Positions 1 through 7,099 of a stretch of DNA of 64,000 bases are shown one piece after another; within the stretch, counting starts at the first letter, position 1, and the number at the start of each line of letters is the position of its first letter. Source of the DNA: Collinsella sp. (GTDB taxonomy: Bacteria; Actinomycetota; Coriobacteriia; Coriobacteriales; Coriobacteriaceae). The translations under genes and the position numbers were made by a program. The notes under the pieces are model-generated. The model made no database searches and was not told where the DNA came from. It was given only the letters and a program-made list of their open reading frames with translations. The stretch spans positions 1 to 64,000 of the forward strand of contig DXLX01000038.1 in the NCBI GenBank assembly GCA_019414515.1, read 5' to 3'.

Positions 1-28
1 GTCGAAGCGATTGAAAGGAACCCCCTCC

Positions 29-562
29 ATGTTGAAGAAAACCCTCGCCTTCGCCCTGTCAGCGGCGCTTTTCGCGTTCTCGCTCGCCGGCTGCGGCGGA
101 AATTCAATCGACAGCGCAAAGGCAAGCGATGCCGATTCCCAGGAAAAGACCGAACAGGCGGCCGATGCGCCCGAGGGCGCAAGCGCTGCCCCCATCACCG
201 CCGACAAGGTGGCCGACGGCACCTATCCGATCACCGTAGATTCCAGCTCGAACATGTTCAGGATTGTGGACGCCCAGCTCATCGTGGAAAACGGCTCCAT
301 GCACTGCGTGATGACGCTTTCCGGCACGGGCTACGGCAAGCTCTTCATGGGCACGGGCGACGAGGCTGCCGCCGCGAGCGAGGCCGACTTCATCCCCTAT
401 GTGGAAAACGCGGAAGGCAAGTACACCTACGACGTGCCCGTTAAAGCGCTCGACGAGGACACCGCCTGCGCCGCGTGGAGTATTAGAAAAGAGCAGTGGT
501 ACGACCGCACGCTCGTGTTCGAATCCGCCGGCGTCGATCTGCGCGCCGACGCACTGAAGTAA
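29..562 (+). CDS. NEAT-like domain lipoprotein, part of an ABC importer locus
   Basis: A 177-residue secreted lipoprotein. Residues 1-22 form a lipoprotein signal ending in the lipobox LAGC (Cys22), followed by a Ser/Ala/Glu-rich linker and one beta-rich domain at about residues 63-165. That domain aligns by eye with the N-terminal domain of the next gene (pattern: V-x-x-G, then GY/NYDK, then IPV/VPV, LDED and TL-x-F) and has the layout of NEAT (iron transport-associated) domains. The position matching the second NEAT heme tyrosine is Arg here, so heme binding is uncertain. I start at ATG 29 because GAAAGGAA sits 8 bases upstream; a TTG at 11 is in frame but lies before that site. The gene ends 4 bases before the next one, so they are probably co-transcribed. 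More of the locus may lie upstream of the window. Confidence 0.7.
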   Translation: MLKKTLAFALSAALFAFSLAGCGGNSIDSAKASDADSQEKTEQAADAPEGASAAPITADKVADGTYPITVDSSSNMFRIVDAQLIVENGSMHCVMTLSGTGYGKLFMGTGDEAAAASEADFIPYVENAEGKYTYDVPVKALDEDTACAAWSIRKEQWYDRTLVFESAGVDLRADALK

Positions 563-566
563 CGCC

Positions 567-2138
567 ATGCGGTCGATTCTTCCCAAGGGGGAAAACAGGA
601 AGCGCCACAGCATCGCGGCGCGCGCGGTCGCCTGCGTTCTCGTCGCCCTGCTCGCGCTTCCCTTCGCGGGGTGCAGTGCGAGCCCGAACGCGACCGGTGC
701 CACGACGGGCTCTCAGGAATACACTGTGAGCGTCTCGCTTTCCGGCGGGTCAGGGCGCGCAAGCATCGCCTCACCAACCACAATTGTGAAGGATGGCGAC
801 ACCTACACCGCGACCATCACCTGGTCGAGTTCGAACTACGACAAGATGACCGTCGACGGCGTGGACTACGCGCCCGTAAACGACGGCGGCAACTCCACGT
901 TCGAGATACCCGTCACGCTCGACGAGGACATCGCCGTGTCGGCCGAGACCGTCGCCATGTCGACGCCGCACACCATCGACTACACGCTCTACTTCGACTC
1001 ATCCACCATGAAGGAGAAATCGGGCGACGAAGCAAGCGGCGGCTCCCCTGCGGGAACGGCCTCAAGCGCCGCGGCCGACTTCCACAACGCCGATTTAGGC
1101 TGCGGCTGGAAGCCGACGGGGACGCTTCAGCTTGAATACGCCGAGCACTTCACTGTCGACGAGTTCGAAGGCGGCCTGCGGCTTATCTGCATTTCGAACG
1201 GGGAGCGCTTCCTCGTGGTGCCGCAAGATGCGAAGGTACCTGATGGGTTGAGCTCCGACATCGCGGTCATAAGGCGCCCCGCCGACAAGGTGTACCTCGT
1301 GTCGTCGGCGACGATGTGCCTGGTCGACGCACTCGATGCGAACGACAATATCATCATGTCGGGCACGAAGGCCGACGATTGCTCGGTCGCGGGCTTCAAA
1401 AGCGCACTCGAAAGTGGGGCGATCGCCTACGGCGGCAAGTACAGCGCGCCCGACTACGAGCGAATATCGGCCTCGGGCTGCACGCTCGCCATCGAGAATA
1501 CCATGATCAACCACACACCCGATGTGAAGGAAAAGCTGCAGAAACTCGGGCTCGTCGTGCTCACCGAACAGTCGTCGAGCGAGCCCGAAGCACTCGGGCG
1601 CGTCGAGTGGATTAAGCTTTTCGGCATCCTGTTCGACAAGGAAGACGAGGCCGCGCACCTGTTCAACGAGCAGAAGGCCCGCGTCGAGCAAACGTCGGGG
1701 CTCGCGTCGTCAGGTAAAACCGTGGCGTATTTCTACATTAACTCAAACGGGGCCGCCGTCACGCGGCGGGCGGGCGACTACGTGGCGCAGATGATCGAGC
1801 TTGCAGGCGGCAACTACGCGCTCGATGACGCGCAGACGGCGTCGACGTCAGGCTCGTCAGTAACGCTCGAAATGGAGCGCTTCTACGCGACGGCGAAGGA
1901 TGCCGACATCATCATCTACAACGGCACCATCGACGAATCGGTTGTCACCTTGAACGACTTCGTAGGCAAAAACGCGCTATTGTCGCAGTTCAAAGCCGTG
2001 AAGAACGGCAACGTCTGGGTCACAAGCGCCGACATGTACCAGCAGATGACTTCTACCGCCGACATTATCGACGAGCTGCACGGGGCGTTCACCGGCGATG
2101 ACGCGAGCGACTTCCATTATCTGAGAAAGCTCGGCTAG
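567..2138 (+). CDS. NEAT-like / periplasmic-binding-protein fusion lipoprotein (metal or heme ABC receptor)
   Basis: A 523-residue lipoprotein with lipobox FAGC (Cys36). Residues about 51-143 form a NEAT-like domain: KDG-x-Y, SSSNYDKM, then MSTPH-x3-Y. The last motif places His135 where NEAT heme binders usually have the first Tyr of YxxxY, with Tyr139 as the second. A linker rich in Ser, Gly and Ala leads to a class III substrate-binding domain (about 180-523) with the long central helix typical of iron-complex receptors. The expected role is to capture a chelated metal, most likely heme or another tetrapyrrole, and pass it to the permease encoded 4 bases downstream. The NEAT assignment is from pattern recognition, and the substrate is inferred. 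Confidence 0.75.
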   Translation: MRSILPKGENRKRHSIAARAVACVLVALLALPFAGCSASPNATGATTGSQEYTVSVSLSGGSGRASIASPTTIVKDGDTYTATITWSSSNYDKMTVDGVDYAPVNDGGNSTFEIPVTLDEDIAVSAETVAMSTPHTIDYTLYFDSSTMKEKSGDEASGGSPAGTASSAAADFHNADLGCGWKPTGTLQLEYAEHFTVDEFEGGLRLICISNGERFLVVPQDAKVPDGLSSDIAVIRRPADKVYLVSSATMCLVDALDANDNIIMSGTKADDCSVAGFKSALESGAIAYGGKYSAPDYERISASGCTLAIENTMINHTPDVKEKLQKLGLVVLTEQSSSEPEALGRVEWIKLFGILFDKEDEAAHLFNEQKARVEQTSGLASSGKTVAYFYINSNGAAVTRRAGDYVAQMIELAGGNYALDDAQTASTSGSSVTLEMERFYATAKDADIIIYNGTIDESVVTLNDFVGKNALLSQFKAVKNGNVWVTSADMYQQMTSTADIIDELHGAFTGDDASDFHYLRKLG

Positions 2139-2142
2139 CGCC

Positions 2143-3183
2143 ATGAGAAGCCGGCTTTCCATGGCATACGACGAATCGGGGCGCGCCGCGCGGTGTCGCG
2201 TCGTGACGGCGCTGCTCGCTGTTGCCCTCATCGTGCTCGTCGGGGCCAACCTGTGCATCGGGAGCGTGCTCGTGCCCGCAGACCACATCCCCGGCATCCT
2301 TTCGGGCGGCGCGGCCAATTCCATGGAAAGCCAAGTCATCTGGGAGATTCGCCTGCCGCGCGTGCTTTCAGCCGTGCTTCTCGGCGGGGCACTTTCGCTC
2401 TCCGGGTTCCTGCTGCAGACGTTTTTCAACAACCCCATCGCCGACCCGTTCATCTTGGGCGTCTCCTCGGGCGCAAAGTTCGTCGTCGCGCTTACGATGA
2501 TTGTACTTCTGGGCGCGAACCAGGCCATGTCCTCCCCGGCCATGGTGGCCGCAGCGTTTCTGGGCTCGCTTATCACCATCAGCTTCGTGCTCCTCATCGC
2601 ACGGCGCATAAGTTCCATGGCCATGCTCATCGTGGCAGGCGTCATGGTGGGATACATCTGCTCAGCGGCGACGAACTTCCTCATCGCCTTCGCCGACGAC
2701 CAGTCCATCGTGAACCTGCACAACTGGTCTTTGGGTAGCTTCTCGGGTTCGAGCTGGGACGACGTCGCGGTCATCGCGGTCGTGGTGATCACCGTGAGCG
2801 CATGCGTATTCGCGATATCGAAGCCCCTTTCCGCCTTCCAGCTGGGAGAAGCCTACGCGAAAAGCGTCGGCGTGAACGTCGCACGCTTCCGCGTGGTGCT
2901 CGTCCTTCTAGCGAGCATGCTCTCCGCCTGCGTGACCGCTTTCGCTGGTCCGGTGTCGTTCGTAGGCATCGCAGTTCCGCATCTCGTGAAGTCGGCGCTG
3001 AAGTCGTCGAAGCCCATCCGCGTGATTCCTGCGTGCTTCTTGGGAGGCGCCATCTTCTGCGCGGGCTGCGATTTGATCGCGCGCACGCTGTTCTCTCCCG
3101 TCGAGCTTTCCATCAGCGCCGTCACCGCCATCTTCGGCGCGCCGGTGGTTATCGCGCTCATGTTGAAGAAACGAGTGAGGTAG
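2143..3183 (+). CDS. FecCD-family ABC transporter permease
   Basis: A 346-residue polytopic membrane protein of the FecCD/BtuC family. After a short basic N-terminus there are about ten hydrophobic segments. Family landmarks include WEIRLPRVLSAVLLGGALSLSG near residues 66-88 (conserved R-x-PR and A-L-x-x-SG) and FAGPVSFVGIAVPHLVK near 267-283, the loop that contacts the ATPase. It should form a homodimeric channel for the receptor encoded just upstream. The start codon follows the previous stop by 4 bases and has only a weak ribosome-binding site, suggesting translational coupling. The stop directly abuts the next ATG. Confidence 0.9.
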   Translation: MRSRLSMAYDESGRAARCRVVTALLAVALIVLVGANLCIGSVLVPADHIPGILSGGAANSMESQVIWEIRLPRVLSAVLLGGALSLSGFLLQTFFNNPIADPFILGVSSGAKFVVALTMIVLLGANQAMSSPAMVAAAFLGSLITISFVLLIARRISSMAMLIVAGVMVGYICSAATNFLIAFADDQSIVNLHNWSLGSFSGSSWDDVAVIAVVVITVSACVFAISKPLSAFQLGEAYAKSVGVNVARFRVVLVLLASMLSACVTAFAGPVSFVGIAVPHLVKSALKSSKPIRVIPACFLGGAIFCAGCDLIARTLFSPVELSISAVTAIFGAPVVIALMLKKRVR

Positions 3184-4500
3184 ATGGGGGAATTCATGCC
3201 GCGGCCCAAAACGCTCGGAGGGGGCATTCCATGCTTAGACAGTCCTGAGCTCGCGCGAAAGCGCCAGAAGGCACTTTCGGCTCGTGCGGGACTGCGCGCG
3301 GAACGCCTCCTCCGAGCGGAGTCGAACCTCGAAACCCCGGTCGAAACGCAGGCTGACGGAGCACCGCTTTTCCGCATAAGCGACCTGTCGGCGGGCTACG
3401 ACAAGAAGGTCGTAGTCGAAGGCGTCGATCTGGAGGTTCGCGCGGGCGACGTCGTGGCGCTCATCGGGCCGAACGGCTCGGGCAAGTCGACCATCTTGAA
3501 AACCATCACACGCCATCTGGCACCGCTTGCCGGCGCGGTCGAGCTCGACGGGCGGGAGATTTCCCGATGGAAGACGGCGGAGTTCGCAAGGAACCTTGCC
3601 GTTATGCTGACAGATCGCCCCCGGACCGAGCTCCTCACCTGCCGCGATATCGTAGAGGCAGGAAGGCATCCCTACACCGGGCGAATGGGCACACTCTTGC
3701 CCGACGACCATAGTCGGGTCGACGAGGCCATGAAAACCGCACATGTGGAAGAGCTCGCCGAGCGCGACTTCATGCAGATAAGCGACGGGCAACGCCAGCG
3801 CGTCATGCTCGCACGCGCCATCGCGCAGGATCCGCGTGTGCTCGTGCTCGACGAGCCCACATCGTATCTCGATATCCGCTACCAGATCGACCTGCTGCGA
3901 ATACTTCGCCACCTTGCGAAATCGCAGAATGTGGCTGTCATCATGTCCATCCACGAACTCGAGCTCGCGCAGAAAAGCGCCGACAAGGTGATTTGCGTGA
4001 AGGACGGTCGGGTCTTCCGCGCCGGCGCACCCGAGGACATATTCACGCGCGAGACGATTGGCGAGCTCTACGGCCTTCAACATGGCACCTTCAACGAGCG
4101 CTTCGGCAGCGTGGAAATTGGGCGCCCGCACGGCGATGCGCACACGTTCGTCATCGCCGGCGCGGGTACGGGGTCGGCTGTGTTTCGCCAGCTCATCCGG
4201 CAGGGCAAGGCGTTCTACGCGGGCGTTCTGCACGAAGGGGACATCGACTGTGAGCTCGCGCGCGACCTGGCGGCGGAATGCGTGGCCGAGCGCGCCTTCG
4301 AGCCTATCGGGGATAAAACCATAGCCCACGCCAAAGAGCTCCTCGTCCACTGTGCGCGCCTTATCGTGTGCCCCGCCGCCTTCGGCACCATAAACGCCCG
4401 CAACGCAGAGCTCGTCGAGTTCGCACGCTCGCATGGTATCGAGGTCATGCGAGCGTGCGAAGGCGCATCGGAGGATTCCCAATTGGAGTGGGAAGGATAA
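3184..4500 (+). CDS. FecE-type ABC ATPase with an extra C-terminal domain
   Basis: 438 residues. A basic N-terminal extension (about 60 residues) precedes an ABC domain with Walker A GPNGSGKST, signature ISDGQRQR and Walker B VLVLDEPTSYLD. The signature uses ISDGQ, as in many FecE/BtuD proteins. From about residue 315 a further ~120 residues follow: HTFVIAGAGTGSAVFRQL, then GVLHEGDIDCELAR and CPAAFGTINARN. Similar tails occur on iron/cobalamin-type ATPases of other anaerobes; the tail looks like a Rossmann-type sensor, but its ligand is unknown. The gene begins directly after the permease stop (TAG-ATG). An alternative ATG at 3199 has a better purine-rich site upstream. It should power the importer encoded upstream. 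Confidence 0.87.
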   Translation: MGEFMPRPKTLGGGIPCLDSPELARKRQKALSARAGLRAERLLRAESNLETPVETQADGAPLFRISDLSAGYDKKVVVEGVDLEVRAGDVVALIGPNGSGKSTILKTITRHLAPLAGAVELDGREISRWKTAEFARNLAVMLTDRPRTELLTCRDIVEAGRHPYTGRMGTLLPDDHSRVDEAMKTAHVEELAERDFMQISDGQRQRVMLARAIAQDPRVLVLDEPTSYLDIRYQIDLLRILRHLAKSQNVAVIMSIHELELAQKSADKVICVKDGRVFRAGAPEDIFTRETIGELYGLQHGTFNERFGSVEIGRPHGDAHTFVIAGAGTGSAVFRQLIRQGKAFYAGVLHEGDIDCELARDLAAECVAERAFEPIGDKTIAHAKELLVHCARLIVCPAAFGTINARNAELVEFARSHGIEVMRACEGASEDSQLEWEG

Positions 4501-4530
4501 ACTGGACTTTTTTAAGGATCCTCAGGCAAC

Positions 4531-4608
4531 AGCTCCTACGCCGGCGAGGTCTCCAAGGCGCCGGAGAACCTCGTGAACAGGAATTTCCACGCCGACGAGC
4601 CCAACTAG
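4531..4608 (+). pseudogene. Fragment of an IS3-family transposase (OrfB)
   Basis: Translated in frame from 4531, this gives SSYAGEVSKAPENLVNRNF followed by HADEPN and a stop. It matches the segment of IS3/IS150-group OrfB transposases that lies just before the DDE catalytic core, where the family continues with E-L-W-x-T-D. No start codon, DDE residues or terminal repeats remain. It lies between the end of the ABC importer and the 3' end of the TetR gene, so it marks an old insertion or recombination junction. Identification is by memory of the family pattern over about 25 residues. Confidence 0.6.
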
Positions 4609-4610
4609 GC

Positions 4611-5222
4611 CTAATCCAAGCGAGATTCCAGACTCGAAAGGCCGTTGAGCGTGAGGTCGTTGGCAACCTCCGAGACGCGCTCGATAGGAACCGAGCCATC
4701 AGACAATGCCCACGTGCGATAGATACCGATAATACCCGACAGCAAAAACGACAGATAATAGTCGAACATCTCGTCCTTGAGACCTTGAGGCAGCAGATCG
4801 CGCTCGGCAATCTCGTGCTCGAGCGGCGCACGAAGACGAGCCATAAAATCATCGAGCGGAATGTTCTCGATAAGTTGACGATTAAGCACCAAGTTGTTGC
4901 ACAGTGCCTCGTTAACGGTTTTAAAGAAGGTCGCCGCCGCGCCAAGAGCGCGCTCGTTGGTGTCGCCGTCCATTGAAGCAAGCGTTTTCTCGACCGAGTC
5001 GACAATCATCTCCACCACATCGACGGCAATGGCATCGAGCAGGCCGTCAACCGTACCAAAGTGAACGTAAAAGGTCTTGCGGTCGACATTGGCCTCGCGC
5101 GCAATAGCACTCACCGTAATGTCTGCCAGCGGCTTTTCCATGAGCAGGCGCTCGAAAGCCGAAAGGATGGCATTACGGCTGCGAACGATGCGACGATCAA
5201 GACGCGGTTTGCTGGTTGCCAT
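4611..5222 (-). CDS. TetR-family transcriptional regulator
   Basis: 203 residues. The N-terminal helix-turn-helix shows the TetR pattern: residues about 8-60 read RRIVRSRNAILSAFERLL, then ITVSAIAREANVDRKTFYVHF. The C-terminal ligand domain is alpha-helical and not diagnostic. I start at ATG 5222 because AAGGGAC lies at a good distance upstream; an upstream in-frame codon at 5249 has no such site. It lies downstream of the flippase-like gene on the same strand with a 116-base gap and converges with the ABC locus. Its target cannot be told from the sequence, though either neighbour is possible. Confidence 0.88.
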   Translation of the reverse strand: MATSKPRLDRRIVRSRNAILSAFERLLMEKPLADITVSAIAREANVDRKTFYVHFGTVDGLLDAIAVDVVEMIVDSVEKTLASMDGDTNERALGAAATFFKTVNEALCNNLVLNRQLIENIPLDDFMARLRAPLEHEIAERDLLPQGLKDEMFDYYLSFLLSGIIGIYRTWALSDGSVPIERVSEVANDLTLNGLSSLESRLD

Positions 5223-5338
5223 GGGCGTGTCCCTTCGATATGCGAGCATTCATCAACAGATGAGAGATAATCTACGTAAGAGGATTATCCCCCATACAGC
5301 ACAAATATGCCTCGCATCATGAAGAACGCACGACTGCC

Positions 5339-6646
5339 CTACTGCGACTTAGGGTGCTTCTTCTTATTGAGTGCCGACGGAGATACGCGAATACCGTCTC
5401 CTGTCTGACGCACATAGGCCTTATGAGCCGGCTTTGCGGTCCCAGAAGCCTTCTGAGCGTGCTTCTTGGGATCAACGGTAACAGCATTCGTGGGGTGCGG
5501 CTTAGTGGGCGCAGAGGGCGTCTGAGGCGTGCGGCCGAGCTTGCGCATCACGCGATCCCAGCGCGCATGGATGCTCTCGTTGTGGGCGCTCTTAAGTCCC
5601 AGCAGGGGCGCAGCCAAAATGGTAGGCGCAATAAACGTAATGAGACGCCACAGCAGATAGCCGGCGGTCGAAGCCGAACCGAAGAAATGACCCAAGAACA
5701 ATGCAAAGCCGCCCTCAGCGCCACCAGTTCCACCGGGCAAGGGAACCGCAGAGCTTAACAGCTGGACAAAGGCGCTCGCGGCCATGACCGAGAAAAAGTC
5801 GACCTCGTGGTGGCCAAAGGCAAGCATCAGGAAATACGGAACCAGATAGAAAAGCGCGAGCTGCAGCATGGTGATAAACACGGTGAGCAGCATGGAAGAA
5901 AAATGTCCGGCCGAAAGCTTGAACTTCTCGGAGAAGGAGTAGATCTCGCCATCGACAAACGTGCGCCAACCCTCGATCTTAGTGGCCGAGACACCAATGC
6001 GCTCGAGCCAATTGATGATGCAATGGGCGACGCGCGTGACGGTCTTAGGCATGAGCGCGACGGCGAAGATGCCAAGCAAGATGCAGCAGTGTCCACCAAA
6101 GCTAAAGACGCACAGCAGCGTCATGTCGCCGTAGCGTTCGGCAAAAAACGGCATACGGGCGAGCAGCAGGATAGCGCCCCAGGCGACCAGGCCAAACTGG
6201 TACACGATAAAACGCGTGAATTGCGTGGCGCCGGCCTCGCCCACGTTTTGGCCCGCCTTGGTCAGGCGGTAGATCTGGGCGGGAGTCGAGCCCATCATCA
6301 TGGGCGTCAGGTTGCCAAAGAAGATGCCACTCGCCTCGACCGAGATCAGGTCGCGGATGCCGACGGGCGAATTGGGATCGAGCCAGACGGCGATCGCATA
6401 GGCCACAATGCCAAAGAACAGGTACATGAACATGCAAAGACACGCGACAACGAGCCATGACGCCTGGACGCTCGACATAGCGGCCCAGAACTGCCCCATC
6501 TGCCCGGTTACCACCAGATAGACGATATAACCTACCAGCACGACGCCGATAAAGATGGCGCCGCGGCGTGCGCTCTTATTGTCATCTCCGCCCGAGGCCT
6601 CAACCTCGACCTGGGGCTTAGACGTATGCTGAGAGGACTCCGTCAT
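5339..6646 (-). CDS. Flippase-like membrane protein (LPG synthase transmembrane/UPF0104 family)
   Basis: 435 residues. After a charged N-terminus (EVEASGGDDNKSARRG) there are about eight membrane segments with family-typical features: FGNLTPMMMGSTPAQIYRL around residue 110, and SAVPLPGGTGGAEGGFALFLG near 330, the Gly-rich E-G-G loop of the lysylphosphatidylglycerol synthase membrane domain. There is no C-terminal aminoacyl-transferase domain. The tail is instead about 80 residues rich in Lys, Pro and Thr, probably cytoplasmic. Stand-alone versions are thought to move lipids or lipid-linked glycans, but the substrate here is unknown. ATG 6646 is chosen for the strong AGAAGGAG site. Confidence 0.82.
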   Translation of the reverse strand: MTESSQHTSKPQVEVEASGGDDNKSARRGAIFIGVVLVGYIVYLVVTGQMGQFWAAMSSVQASWLVVACLCMFMYLFFGIVAYAIAVWLDPNSPVGIRDLISVEASGIFFGNLTPMMMGSTPAQIYRLTKAGQNVGEAGATQFTRFIVYQFGLVAWGAILLLARMPFFAERYGDMTLLCVFSFGGHCCILLGIFAVALMPKTVTRVAHCIINWLERIGVSATKIEGWRTFVDGEIYSFSEKFKLSAGHFSSMLLTVFITMLQLALFYLVPYFLMLAFGHHEVDFFSVMAASAFVQLLSSAVPLPGGTGGAEGGFALFLGHFFGSASTAGYLLWRLITFIAPTILAAPLLGLKSAHNESIHARWDRVMRKLGRTPQTPSAPTKPHPTNAVTVDPKKHAQKASGTAKPAHKAYVRQTGDGIRVSPSALNKKKHPKSQ

Positions 6647-6751
6647 GAGACTCCTTCTAACAGTCAAAATATCTTGGTTATTGTACCCGTAAGGGCCATA
6701 GGCAGAACGCAAAGCTCTGGTTCAAACGGGAATTGCAGACGGTTGTTTGAA

Positions 6752-6787
6752 AATAAAAAACCCGGCCTTCCATGGGAAGCCCGGGTA
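6752..6787 (-). terminator. Intrinsic terminator of the tRNA-Glu pair
   Basis: On the minus strand a stem of about 12 bp (ACCCGGGCTTCC / GGAAGGCCGGGT, one mismatch, 4-base loop) is followed by TTTTTTATTTT. It lies just downstream of the second tRNA-Glu. Confidence 0.85.
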
Positions 6788-6796
6788 TCAAATGCG

Positions 6797-6873
6797 TGGT
6801 AGCCCGTACCAGATTCGAACTGGTGATCTCCGCCTTGAGAGGGCGGCGTCCTAAACCGCTAGACGAACGGGCC
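6797..6873 (-). tRNA. tRNA-Glu (anticodon CUC), distal copy
   Basis: The minus strand folds into a complete cloverleaf starting GGCCCGTTCGTCTAGCGG. The acceptor stem has G1-U72, the anticodon stem is CCGCC/GGCGG around loop CTCTCAA, and the T-arm is CCAG-TTCGAAT-CTGG. The 3' CCA is encoded. Anticodon CUC reads GAG. It is identical to the copy 22 bases upstream, so the pair is probably transcribed together from the promoter at 7007-7035. Confidence 0.96.
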
Positions 6874-6895
6874 ATAAGCCTCAGCAGAAAAGAAG

Positions 6896-6972
6896 TGGTA
6901 GCCCGTACCAGATTCGAACTGGTGATCTCCGCCTTGAGAGGGCGGCGTCCTAAACCGCTAGACGAACGGGCC
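6896..6972 (-). tRNA. tRNA-Glu (anticodon CUC), promoter-proximal copy
   Basis: An exact duplicate of the tRNA at 6797-6873, with the same anticodon loop CTCTCAA and an encoded CCA end. The spacer between the two genes is only 22 bases, consistent with one precursor transcript. An exact tandem duplicate suggests recent duplication or continuous gene conversion. Confidence 0.96.
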
Positions 6973-7006
6973 ACATGACATCTGCACTGCCGTGCTGCGA
7001 AGAAAT

Positions 7007-7035
7007 ATATTACGGGACAAAAAACGTCAGCGCAA
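7007..7035 (-). promoter_or_regulatory. Sigma-70-type promoter of the tRNA-Glu operon
   Basis: On the minus strand: -35 TTGCGC (7030-7035), a 17-base spacer, and -10 TAATAT (7007-7012), about 35 bases before the first tRNA. A/T-rich sequence lies upstream, as at stable-RNA promoters. The call is from sequence match only. Confidence 0.7.
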
Positions 7036-7099
7036 GAAGAAATTCCAAATTGCCAAAAAATTGTCGGCAGGTTATGGAACACGCAGGTAAACTGGGTAG

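Noticed and set aside
4368..4976. Plus-strand open frame overlapping the ATPase end and the TetR gene
   Set aside because: It crosses two better-supported genes and has no recognisable domain; the short IS3-like peptide is in another frame.
6772..6978. Short open frame across the tRNA-Glu pair
   Set aside because: It is internally repeated only because it translates two identical tRNA genes.
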